From positions 1,736,001-1,800,000 of the forward strand of contig JAWRVZ010000076.1 of the NCBI GenBank assembly GCA_037043235.1: a DNA stretch of 64,000 nt, written 5' to 3'. Shown in pieces: positions 12,005 through 23,500 of the stretch (positions are counted from its first letter, which is position 1; each line of letters starts with the position of its first letter). The position numbers and the translations under genes are program-made. The notes under the pieces are model-generated. The model searched no databases and was not told where the DNA came from. It saw nothing but the letters and a program-made list of their open reading frames with translations. The stretch is from Rhodeus uyekii. Its lineage: Eukaryota; Chordata; Actinopteri; Cypriniformes; Acheilognathidae.

Positions 12005-12970
12005 ACCAGCATTCGCATACATTTTTTTATTTTCCAAACAAAGAACGCTGTATACATTTTTCCCCAAACAACATGAACTCAAATGTATGCCAAGGATGTC
12101 AAACTAAAAGTACTTCATGCTCTAATTTTTTTTCCCATGTCTTGGATGAGGTGTCCATGAAATGAAACTATCAAAAACTAGGTTTCAAATGTACAGCTGT
12201 CAACTTATGTTTTTATGAAATGGTACTGTGATAGCAGTAACAATTGTGTCAATATACATTTTCCAGGTAGTTATTCTATAAAGTGATGTAGTATGTACAA
12301 TCCCCGAATCATCTGACAACCAACACAGTAGTACAGACTAGTGACATGACAGTGTCATGTGAACTAAGCCATCATATTGTACTGGTACACAGTGGCAAGA
12401 TGCAGTCATGTTAGTGAACAAATGTTGCTGCTACAGGAGTGGTGTCAGAAAATGCACTTGTAATCTCAAAAACAGTTCTGTGAACGTCATTGGTCAAGTC
12501 TGATATTAAAGGACAGCGCCATTGGCTCTGAAAGCCACCTTTCCGATAGAGTCTTCTATGATTTCCTCATGGTGATACGGTTACAATATCCATTTTGACT
12601 TAAATTTTGGCGTGTTGAAGGCAACGTTTGAGTCTTCTTGACTCAAAAAGGACTCGACATGTAACAATGAAATGATTGTGTCAACTGAGTGTGACAAAAA
12701 AACAAAACAAATCCACACTGGTTTGACTTCCATGGCCCTCCCACCCATTCCCAATGATCAACCCTGGTCTTTTTTCTCATACAAAAAGACAATAAAAAAA
12801 CAAATCTAAGCAGCCACAGTTATCCAGAGACAATTTTTCTCCAGATGAAGAGAAACAGCAAGAAAAAAAAAAAAAAAGAAACAGGGAGAGAGAAGATAGG
12901 ATGAACCATCATCCGTCTGTCCCAGGTCAGCTCGGACCCACAGGAGGAGCTGTGTCTCACATCACAGGAT
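12005..12970 (-). other. rnf2: rnf2 3' UTR
   Basis: Follows the rnf2 stop on the minus strand. The most distal good poly(A) signal is AATAAA, complementary to 12026-12031, giving a 3' UTR of roughly 950 nt. Includes an A15 run at about 12867-12881. Length is inferred. Confidence 0.6.
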
Positions 12971-15900
12971 TCATTTGTGCTCCTTCGTTGGGGCGAAGTA
13001 CAACTCCATGGGCTTGTTGACTTTCCAGTACTTCTCGCTCACCAGCTCCAGGGAGAAGGAGCCGTTCAGGACCTGTGAGGGGAAAATGCGTATGTATGAC
13101 ATGTTTATAAAAACAGTCCAAAACACTCATATGAGAATGACCATAATTCCATTATACAGTAATACCTTGAGATGTGAGCGTCTCTACATACGAGTATTCC
13201 AAGATACGAGCAAGCCTTCGGGCAGATTTTTGCTAATAGATAAGGGTAACTATTCAATATACGAGCATTCATACTGACGCCGATGCACGTTCACTTCACG
13301 CTCGCTGACTTCTGTACGCATCGCCCGCGAGTAGCTGATTTTCTCTCTATTTTGTGCATTATTCTTCAAAATAGCGATGAGTTCTAAGAAAGTGAGTGGT
13401 AAGGATGGTAATGAGAAGAAGCAGCGCATGATGACCATGAAAATTAAGCATGACTGAGGATAAATATGAGCGTGTGCTCGCGTGAGTGATCTAGCAGCAG
13501 GAGGATCAGGAAGAACTGTGGACTGAGGAGTTGATCGAGCTGAAGATGATGAACATACGCAGGTGTTGCAAGAGCTCAGGAGGATAAACCGGAGTAAAAC
13601 ATTTCTACAAGTGAAATTAAGGAAGTGATGGCTATGTGGAAGAAGGTTTCTGATTTCATTGAAAAGAAACACCCTGATAAATCGTCTACTGGTCGCGCTT
13701 CGGCGCTTTTTGACGACGCGTGCCTTACTCATTTTTAAAGGGAGACAGAAAAAAATCTCCCTCGATAGGCATTTCGTTAAAAGGTCTGCGCCAAGTGAAA
13801 GTGAGGGTAGTCAGGCGAAAAAAGGGAAGAAAACAAATCGAAAAAAGCAAACAATAACAGAAAATAGAAAAGTAAAAAAACAAAATACGTAAACTAAGTT
13901 CAGCTATGTTAATTTAAGTTTACGTAAGTTGCGTAGTGTTTGTGTAACGTATGATATGGAATCAAGTGTCTGCGTACCAACCCTCCTCCCTCCTCCGCAC
14001 CTGCCGCTACTGTCTGTAAAAACTTATAATTAAAACCACATTTTATTTGATATCACACAAATCCTTATACTGTATACATGTACTATAATTGTGTATGTCT
14101 GTCTGTGTCTATTTTTCCATTGTTATGGATCTGGAACGGATTAATTTGTTTTCTATTATTTCTTATGGGAAAACATGATTCCAAAACATGATTACGAGCT
14201 CTGCCCTGGAACGGATTATACTTGTATCTCGAGTACTGTACTGTACACCTATTTGAGGCAAACTACACAGGCAAGCAGATGCGCCAAGAATATGAACGAA
14301 ACACACTATGTATAATGTGGCTTAATGCATTAAAGATGCAGTCATATTAAGCATTTTCCCTTAGAAAAAAACATTATAAAGACAACGCTTCACATGCACT
14401 TTCAAGTTCATTTTCTGGGCTTCTCTGCTTGCCTGTATTTAGTGTACAACGTGCATTAAGGTGTATAACTTCACTCTCTTAATACAGTAAGCCAAGATTA
14501 GCCTTTTTCATTTTTCCGAGCCTTTTTCACTGTTTTAGTGATTGGAATATTGCATTGGGTGCTGTATATGGATCACAAGGGCTCAAAACCTCTTCATTCG
14601 TTTGAGAGGGAATCTAAACAGATGGAAAATTGACAGGGCTGTGCCGTTCTTTGGGGATTTTGCCCTCTAGGTTTCCGTGTGATATCTACTAAATAACTGC
14701 ATTCAAATTTTAGCTGGTGTAAAATCTAAGCAGCAACATCATTATTTATCAGTATTTAAATGTTTATCCTATCAAGGTATTTGTCAAAATAATCAGAAAA
14801 TGACTGCTTGAACATATTGTGCAGTCCTAGATGTCTTTAGTAGTAGAAGCGTCACCAAACTCACTGTGAACTGGTTGTTTGCTGTAGGGATGTAGATGGT
14901 GTACTGTTTTTCACTGGCTGCCTCTACGTTGATGGGGCTTCCTTCTCCGTTCTTGCGCATTTCCTCCAGAGCCAATCTGACAGCCAAGTATTTGGAGAGG
15001 TGGTCCACTGTGGCGTTCCCTGAAGTCTTAATATACCTGGTGACAGATTCCACATTCAAACTCAGACGTAGAACAGAAACTTGCTTAAAGCAACGATAAA
15101 TTCCTTAAGCAAAACTAATTTACTGCATATATACGTTGGTGAATAGATTAACGGAGATGGCCCACCTTGTCTGTGCGGCGTCTTCTTTCTCCATCAACGT
15201 CGGGTGAGGGCGGAACACCAGCTCGATCTCGCTGGCCCCGTCCAGTGCCAGGTCTCCTCCTCCGTTCTCTGTGGCATTGTCCATGTCCAGTCCCGAGTCG
15301 TCAGAAGTCTTGGTTCGCTTGATGCTGGGCCCAGCTTCTTGATTACTGTGCACGGATGCATTGCTGCAGTGTGAGCTGTCCCCATTGTCCTCTGCCCCGC
15401 TGCCATTTTCAATCTGGTGCTTCTTCCCCCGCTGCAGTCTATAGTGCCCCCGGTGGCGGAAGTGGAAAAACATTAACAAAAGCAGATAAAGAGTGATGAA
15501 AATGATCAAAGAAAGCTGTTTAAGGCCCGTTCACACCAACGGCGATAACTATAATGATAAAGATATAGTTCGAAAAATCATTCCAAATACAAAAGAATAG
15601 TCCAAATTGTCCAAATATGCGCAAATATAACAATAACGGCACAGAGAAATGACGTAGTGAGAATCACTTTAGAACTATTTCGTTCCTGCTGATGAACGAT
15701 AAAACTAGAATAATTTGAATAAGTAGAATGTTATCGTCCGCTGGTGTGGACATACACTGCCGTGTAATATTTAATATCCAATCAAGTTACAACTGATTTC
15801 AGCACATGACAGTAGTACATGAGATGTATGGTAACACTAGAAACAGCAAGCTAAACTTTCATGTCAATGACTGAATTCACTCAAATAAATATGTTATTAG

Positions 15901-16820
15901 AAAAAAATTCCACATGGATGTATATCAGCCCTAGCCTAACCTGTTCATGGCCTGGATTTTTAGGCCCTCTTCAATACTGTGGCTGAGCGCCTGCTGGTTG
16001 TTGTGCTTGCTGATACGGGCCAACACTCTCTCCTGGTGGGCTTCGTACTCGTCTCTGCTGGGATAGATCTTACTGATCAGGGCGTCAAAGTTGGGGTCTG
16101 GACGGAGGGAGCGCTTGGACACCAGCTTCTTCCTGCATGTTGGACACTCCTTATTCCTGTGAACCAGAGAACATATATTACATATATATATATATTACAA
16201 AGTGACAATGCAAATATAGACTTTAAAATCTTCATGAAACCATGTTTCTTAATGTTTCTCACACATCCTCAAAAATGTCTTTTCGCAAAGACATTCAGAA
16301 GTTCCCAAGTTCAACATTATTCCCAAATCTGATGTATTTCTGGGTGCAACAGCTTCTTAATCTATATAATACTTAGTGCTGACTAATGTTTTTGTTCTTT
16401 TTTAAACAATGAGATACATTAACACTGCCATATTCAATTAAAAAAAATGTGTGTCTTAACACACTCCAGTGGTACTATCATGTGTTCGATCACAAACAAA
16501 ATGTACAGTATGATATAAATCTGAGTACATAAATCCTGCAGATAACACAAACACACCCCGATCTGAGTGCAGTGATGATGCAGTCGGCACAGAATCGGTG
16601 CAGGCACTCCTTGGTGGTCATGGTGTTCTTCAGCATGTCCAGACAGATGGGACACATGAGCTCACTGTGTAAGCTGCGCGGGGACACGGCAATCTCTAGA
16701 CCATCCGTGATGGCCTCCTAGAAGAACACAACACCACAGAAGCTGCAATGAGGGTTTAACACTAAACTACATATACCAAAACTGTCTCTCGACAGGGCTT
16801 CACTAATGCATTCTATATAA

Positions 16821-16868
<48 letters not shown>

Positions 16869-17765
16869 ACCTCGGTTTACGGGTTTAATTTGTTCCAAGA
16901 GCGATCTCGTAACTTAATTCTCGTACACCAAAACAATTTTCCCCATAAGAAAGCAATAAAAATCACTCGATTCGTTCCACACGACCATAAATCCCCATTT
17001 TACATATTTTTTTTGGTTTTACCCTATTAATTACAGTTAAAATTATAACCACTAAGATCTCATATAAATACTAATTAATAATTAACAATTAAACTCTGAA
17101 AATACTTGACAATTTACTGCAATGAGCACTTTAGCGTCCTCTCTGTTGGCGTGACGGAGACGAGAGGAGGGTGTTACTGCTTAGAGGGAGGATTTGATAC
17201 CTTATTTCTTACTCATCTTGAGGTCATTGTCTATATGCTGTACTGTACGTATATACTTCACTACGTGAACAATAGCGATCACAGTTAATGTTAACAACAC
17301 GAGGTAAAACCGCTGTAAATATATATGTGTTAATTGTATTGTTTACTTATTTCATTTGAATCAAACATTTACACATTTATTTTAATCCAATTTAATAGAT
17401 TATTACCAAAGTAAAAATTACCAACATTTTTTTAATTATTTAATGTATTTTAATCTAATATATTTACTTATTTTAATCTTAAGTAATAAATAAGATATTA
17501 TTTTCAAGATATTTATTAATTTTTTTTAACAGTTTTTCTCTAGATTTTTCCGTGGACGCCCTATTTCACTCATTTGCGGGGCCCTGGAGCACAGTTTGAA
17601 AATCCCTGCACTAATACACAGTCACAATCACACTTGAGAAACCTAAATGTAGCATAAATGGCATATGAATTTTCCTACCTGTGGTGTTCTCTGTAATTCA
17701 TAGAGACTAAGCTCCCATGTCTTGCTGAGGGGTTGAACCCCATTCGTCTGGACCGTCTGTGTCAT
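12971..17765 (-). CDS. rnf2: E3 ubiquitin-protein ligase RING2 (Ring1B), PRC1 catalytic subunit
   Basis: Six coding exons on the minus strand: 17679-17765 (ATG at 17765), 16557-16717, 15941-16156, 15166-15438, 14865-15036 and 12971-13072 (TGA). They sum to 1011 nt and 336 residues, the human RNF2 length. The RING finger starts at C51 (MCPICLDMLKNTMTTKECLH, then FCADC and ECPTC), with all zinc ligands present and I53 available for E2 contact. The C-terminal RAWUL domain (YIKTSGNATVDHLSKYLAVR ... YFAPTKEHK) binds CBX or RYBP partners. The variable middle (HQIENGSGAEDNGDSSHCSN) is well conserved, and the segment after DDSGLDMDN is the most divergent. In PRC1 the protein places ubiquitin on histone H2A at the residue equivalent to K119 (family knowledge). 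The start is the only ATG giving the expected N terminus. The 5' UTR begins at least at 17791, where an acceptor precedes the exon. Confidence 0.97.
13157..14243 (+). mobile_element. Tigger-family DNA transposon copy, internally decayed, in rnf2 last intron
   Basis: Starts CAGTAATACCTTGAG, ends CTCGAGTACTGTACTG, flanked by TA on both sides (13155-13156, 14244-14245). The plus strand carries broken transposase coding: an ATG-led start near 13377 (MSSKKVSGKDGNEKK), then near 13635-13735 a frame reading WKKVSDFIEKKHPDKSSTGR, then LDRHFVKRSAPSESEGS. These are the end of a Tigger-type transposase as I know the family. Stops and deletions make it non-functional. Confidence 0.85.
15522..15755. mobile_element. 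MITE, TTCACACCAA family, in rnf2 intron
   Basis: Begins AAGGCCCGTTCACACCAAC then ATAACTATAATGATAA, and ends with an inverted TTATCGTCCGCTGGTGTGGA. Same terminal plan as the element at 39873-40337. Non-coding, about 230 bp. Confidence 0.7.
16821..16861. repeat. (TA)n(CA)n microsatellite
   Basis: A TA run passes directly into a CA run ending at the left end of the neighbouring Tigger-like element. Confidence 0.9.
16862..17250. mobile_element. Truncated Tigger-like element in rnf2 intron
   Basis: Starts CAGTAATACCTCGGTTTACG and for about 190 bp closely matches the complete element at 59277-59929 (TTAATTTGTTCCAAGAGC, TTTTACCCTATTAATTACAG). It shares GTGACGGAGACGAG further in, then decays. The right end is ill defined, near a CTGTACTG at about 17240. 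Confidence 0.65.
17300..17612. repeat. AT-rich sequence ending in a repeat terminus
   Basis: Simple AT-rich DNA to 17530, then GGGGCCCTGGAGCACAGTTT, a phrase I associate with interspersed hAT-type repeats in fish. Boundaries are unresolved. Confidence 0.35.
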
Positions 17766-18634
17766 AATGATACACTGTGTCTCCTTCACCACTGTAGAAA
17801 AACAGCCAAAGAGAGCATTACCATTGATGTGCAGAACAAAATATGAAAATCTACCTTAAGAGCTAAATGATGTGATACAGAATCAAAGCAAAACAATAAA
17901 GCACGTTTTATGTCAAAAATCCATTCATGATGAACTATTTAGGACTTATTAAAAACCTCTTGAAGACAATGATCTTACAATTTTCTAATATCCTTGTTTA
18001 CATCAAGGACAGCAAAGTAATATTCAACTCGATCATCTCTGACAACTGACATCTAAGGGATGTTATGGTCTGATGACTTTGGTTTAAGTCGAAAGCTCGC
18101 GCGTGATTACGTCCATTAAACTCTACGCATGTTTACGTCAATCATCTACTCTACAGTCTTTTTTAGCTTTGTTTTGGATCATCATACTATAAAAAAACAT
18201 TAATCTGTCTAACCCTGCTGTCACTAAGCTAGCAGGCTAACATTAGCTTCCCAAAGCACTTATAACTCTTTGTATCACTGAACAGACAAATCATCTTCCT
18301 GTACGTAACAAAGCGCCTTTTGAATGACCGTGCCTGCTATCGAGCAAAAGACAAAACCAAAGCAAAACAGAATAAACGGAAGAGGGGGAAAAATAATAAG
18401 GCGGAAAGGTTTTATCTCCTGCGCTGTCATAAAAACGTAAAGCTAATGGCTAACTCTCTCTGCTAATCCAGATGCTGTATTTACAGGCTCCATTAAATCA
18501 ACCTTGAACTCAGTATCTGCGACATTGTAACATATAAAACCTTCTGAGCTGATGAAAACGTCAATCTCGATAACCAGAAAAAAATAGATTTGTGTAAAAG
18601 CGCAGCTGTTTACATACTTACATTTCAATGTTGT

Positions 18635-18636
<2 letters not shown>

Positions 18637-18695
<59 letters not shown>

Positions 18696-18720
18696 CTCTC
18701 TGCCTCTCTGCCTCTCTGCC

Positions 18721-18751
<31 letters not shown>

Positions 18752-18761
18752 GCCTCTCTCG

Positions 18762-18806
<45 letters not shown>
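18637..18806. repeat. (CT)n microsatellite with CTGC and CGCG interruptions
   Basis: About 170 bp of almost pure CT repeats interrupted by CTGCCTCTC blocks and GCGCGCT. It lies just inside the presumed rnf2 start region. The long Ser-Leu and Arg-Glu open frames here are artefacts of the dinucleotide repeat. Confidence 0.97.
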
Positions 18807-18809
<3 letters not shown>

Positions 18810-18825
18810 GCGTTCTGCTGAACTC

Positions 18826-18835
18826 AATATGGCGG
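18826..18835 (+). promoter_or_regulatory. Candidate YY1 site at the presumed rnf2 promoter
   Basis: AATATGGCGG fits the YY1 core (ATGGCGG) commonly found at vertebrate housekeeping start sites. It lies between the CT repeat and the divergent intergenic spacer, upstream of rnf2 on its strand. Occupancy is inference. Confidence 0.45.
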
Positions 18836-18839
18836 ACTC

Positions 18840-20344
18840 TGAGCACAAATGAACTCTGGGAAATGTTGTATTCTTCAAAAACTCCAAAACAATCATCCAC
18901 TTCAACAATGTACAAAATGAAGATATAGTTCCTTTTTCTTTCTTTATATGGTCAATTGCCTAAACTACGCAGATTGCCTAATCTTCGTGACGATAATATT
19001 TCTATGCAAAATAACGTTTAAGATACTGAAGTACAGTTTTTATATGCTAGCCCTTTGGTGGCGTAGCGCAGAGGTGTCCAATCCTGCACCTGGAAGGCCA
19101 CAGTCCTATACAGTTTGTTGAAGTTTTTATTGCTTGAATAATAAGTATTTTTATATAATTCAATACATGACCCTAGGATGGATAACCGGTTCAGAAGAGG
19201 AATGGACTCTGATAACATAACTTTTCACGTAATTAGCCTAAAAAAAACGTAACTACATCAACTACATCTGCTTGTTAACAGGTTGATGTAAAATTTTGTT
19301 TATTTGAATCTAGTAACAAATGTTATAACAAAACTATAAAAGACCAATTCCTGAAACAAAATAAATCATGCTTTGGTAAATAATGACATAAAAAGTAATA
19401 ATTATGAGACAAAAAGCAGAGCTTATGACATATAAAAGTGATTATTATGAGACAAAAAAGGTATTATGAGACTTATAAACGTATTAGATAAAATATTGAA
19501 ATTATGACAGTAAATATTAAAAGATAAAAAGTCAAAATAAAAAGTAAAAAGTCAAGAAACTACGTCATAATAATGGGATAAAAAATATGAAACAGCTAAT
19601 TATGGATTATAGATATACATCATGATTATAAAAATGTCTTTCATCATTTAGAATTTTTGTGTCATAAATGATCAATATAATTTATCAAAACATTGTTTGT
19701 CTTCTTATGTGCTAAAAATTAGCTTCCATACACAAAACATGTCGCAAAACACCAAGGGAATGAAATATTTCAGTTGCATTGTTGTGCATGAACCTAGAAG
19801 AGTAACGCTGATTGCAAAACTGTGCCTCCAGGGGGCAGTAGAGTAACATACGCCTTTTGGATAACTGTAAATAGCTTTTTTTAAAGAAAAGAAAGAAAGA
19901 AAAGAAAAAAGGAAAAAAAGATTAATTCTGCATATCAATAAACAAAATACACGTGTTCGCGTGTCTGTAGTGCACGTGTTGCGCTTCCTTTTTAATGTGA
20001 GTAATTTCAGCGTGAGAACGCACCGCGAACGTTTATTTTCTTCGTTTTATACTTTGTAGACGGTCCCTCGACTCAGAATAACCGAGGCTCATTAAAAGAA
20101 ACATAAACTGCAATGTACTTTATATTTTGTACCCTAATACCATTCAAATTAAACCATTTTATACCATATCTTGCCAAACCGTTAGTCCATTGACTGAAGT
20201 TGTGCCAAAAAAAATATTGTTTTGCGGTAAAATACTAATTAGTGTTAGAGGTACATTAAAATTATTTGTAAATGCATTAATAAACAACAATAAAAAATCT
20301 AACGTTAAACAGAATCTATGTGTATAAAAAAGGACCCAAGATAT
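18840..20344. promoter_or_regulatory. Divergent rnf2/niban1 spacer
   Basis: The two coding sequences start 2.8 kb apart facing outward. Within the spacer are a hAT-like repeat phrase (GCAGAGGTGTCCAATCCTGC, about 19069-19110) and a degenerate ATTATGAGACAAAAAG low-complexity stretch (about 19380-19560). I see no further gene. A shared bidirectional promoter is not evident; two separate promoters are more likely. Confidence 0.45.
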
Positions 20345-20412
20345 TGTTCGGATGTTGACAGAGCTGAGAGGATGAGCGGGCGGTGCTGCAGTTTGAGGAA
20401 GTTTGAGATGCT

Positions 20413-20419
20413 TGAGTCA
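20413..20419 (+). promoter_or_regulatory. AP-1 consensus in niban1 5' region
   Basis: An exact TGAGTCA about 120 nt before the niban1 ATG, in the GC-richer block that should contain the start site and 5' UTR. NIBAN1 is known as stress-inducible, so the site is plausible, but a 7-mer alone is weak evidence. Confidence 0.3.
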
Positions 20420-20534
20420 CAGTTTATTTGCGCTCGTCATTATCTGACAGTCAATATAGCCGCTCCGCATCAGAACCGAATCGGACTAACGGGGGAAAGC
20501 ATCCGCTCGGGAACGGGACAAGCCACACTGCACG

Positions 20535-23500
20535 ATGGGAGCATCCTCATCAAGTCTGTTGGACGAGAGTAAAATAAGCTACATACGAGGTAAACGGATC
20601 CATCTAGTACTCGAAAGTCCATATAGCCTACATAACGGTTGCAGTTTTCTTATTTCTAAAGCTTATATGAATGATCACAATGGAACGGAACTTTCTCTCG
20701 TTTATTTATCCGTGTTGCATTGTGTTTTAAAGTAAAATCCAGCGTCTTACCACTAGATTATTATATCAATGTATTTGTTATTGTAGGCAACTGAAATTCA
20801 AGAATAACCTACACTTTAGTAAAACACATCAGATGTGCATTTGACATCTAGTCTACAGTAGTACAGGAAATGTCATGAGCTTCAGGCAGTGTGCACACCC
20901 ACCCAAACCTACCACACGCCCACCACACCTTCAACCCCACCTCATCAGTTATTCCGCAGCTGAATGTCATGAAATAGCTCAGTTTAATAATCAACGTCAT
21001 ACAGTAAATAATGAACCCTGAGAAAGAGTGGTGTCGTTGTGAACATCAGCAGAGACCTATATAAAGTGGCACCTTAACTATTACCACTATTCCTTTCCCC
21101 GAAGATTTACAGATTCAAATATGCATTTTAGAGCTCTTTCACAGCACTGTGAGAATCAGTGATATATTGCCTTTGTGAATGCATTGAAGTGTAGATGTGA
21201 TTTCACTGGAATGTCACACATTCTGAGCGCATATACTGCAGAGAATGGGTTTCCTTCCCCTGATGGGGAGCACAGCTGTTTCTGCATAATGGGGATTGTT
21301 TTGCTCCTATTTCATCTGGCCAGCAGTGAGCAGGAAGTATTGGACCAGAGTGGAAACTCATTCCAACATTCACTTCTCTTTATTGTTCAGTCTTTTCAAC
21401 TGAATATTCACCCCCATTTGTTTGCTGACTTAAAGTAATGCGAATGCTGAATAAAAATATTAAGTACTTGAATATGAACTTCAGCTCACACTGAAAAGTG
21501 TCTTTTAATAAACTGCACATTATGGAAATTATAGTGTCCCCGTTTGCTGTGATTTGCAGTTTTGATCAAATCAGAATGAAAACACTATTTATAATAATTG
21601 ACATAGTGACATCACGTTTGTGGGATTCAGCTGGTAAACTATCAGCAGAATAGGAGTCTAGGTTATAAACTGAAACAAAAAGGGCTTCAGTCTTGGAGTG
21701 AATACCGCCCTTGTGCTCCAAAAACTCAAGTTATTTGCCACGTCCCCTTGGCTTTTTTTGGGGCTTTGGCATGTATTTGCTCAGTGCTGTCCAATGTATA
21801 CACACACACAGGTTAAATGAGGACTCAGATCACTTCAGGGTTTGAGCTGTCGTTAGAACGCTGCATGTTTGATTACATTTGTTTTCTGTCCCACAACACT
21901 TAATTACTTACCATTAAACAGTCTTCATGTAGACGAAAACAAAAAGAATAGGCATAAAACAGTATTGGGGTGTGGGCTGACGTAACAGATGGTAAAAATC
22001 AAAACAGCACCAGCATATAAAAGCTGCACAGAATGTGTCCTTAATTATGATGCACAATTCACCACTCCCTCCTGCACTAAACTCCTAAATGATGTCATGG
22101 ATTTTTGGCACTACTAGGATTGATTTAGCTGAGATGGGCCTGATGTGCGCTGGACTCTACTTCATATGCTTTAAAGTGACCCATATGCTGCTGCTTAGCA
22201 CAACTGTGAAAGCCAAAAATTTATGATCATGCTTTGTTTAGCTTGTTTTGTTACCATAAATGGTAACACTTTACATGAATATCCCATTAGTTAACATTAG
22301 TTAATGCATTAACTAATGGTAACATTGACCAATGCATTTGTTACAGTATTTATTCTTCTTTATTATCGTTAGTTTTAAAAATAAAACTCTTCATTGTTAG
22401 TTATGTCATTTTTAATAAATAACCTTTTGTGAAATGGAAAGATTCCATGGAACCAAAGGCTCTTCATGGCTTCATATAGATAGTTTGTTAAGTTGTAGAA
22501 TGACATACTAATAAGCTTTAGAATGGCGTCCCGTTCTCTGTTTTTCAGCTGTATCTTGTCCTCTCACCTTTTTTAATTTCAGCAACTAGAAGATAATTGT
22601 GTGAATCTACAATCTGGATCCACTTTCCTGATGCAGTTGTTTGAGTGCATGAATGAAGCATGTCATTCTATGTCCTTTGCCACTTACTCTGAGTCCTACA
22701 TTTAAAGTTTGCATGGGGCTCTAGGGGGAATGGTCATGGTTCACACTGTGGGAGGAAGATTTGTGAGGATTTCATAATAGAAACATTCACTTTTCACCCG
22801 TTCCATATGGTGAGGTTTAACATTTTTCAGCATTTTCCATTTCCCATGGACTGTTCCAAGCTGGTGGAATGACCTGTCTAAAACCCGAGGTGCTGAGTCA
22901 CAAGTCTAACACAGGTTTACCTCCTACATCCACGAACTACTACAAATCTACACACCTACTAGAAAAATGAGCTTGTGGTACCGTCACAGAGAGGCACAAA
23001 ATCACTCTCCAGAACATTCTCATTCACTGTTCCTTGCTGGTGGAATCTCCTGGCCTTTTTCTGGAATACACAATCCCTGTCAATATTCAAATATATATAT
23101 ATACAGTATATATTTTTTTTTTGAGGAACTATTGTGAGCATTTACTTTTGCCTCTTCAAGATGAATTGATTTCTGTATTCCTCAGTTAATACAAATAAAA
23201 TAAATTTGTAGAATTTAAAATATATTAAGTCAATAAAAGCGTCTGTTTAATGAATAAATGTAAATGGACCACATATTGCAGGGTGTTCCTCTCAAATTAA
23301 GTACAGATACAGTACTAACAGAAAAGATTTGTTAAATTTAAAGAAAATTAATAGGGTCCACCAATAATTACTTTTTTTTTTGTAAGATAAAGTCAATAGT
23401 GCTTTCTTGTGAAACTATGATTTTCATAGTGTTGTTATGTGGTTGTTAGAGTGTTCTTGGTGGTTTTTCAATACATTGCTACGCTGTTGCTTGGGGATTT

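Noticed and set aside
13250..13732. 160-residue minus-strand frame
   Set aside because: Antisense of the decayed Tigger transposase region.
18590..18928. Long Ser-Leu frames on + and Arg-Glu frame on - (SR-like protein)
   Set aside because: They are translations of the CT dinucleotide repeat, with no gene structure.
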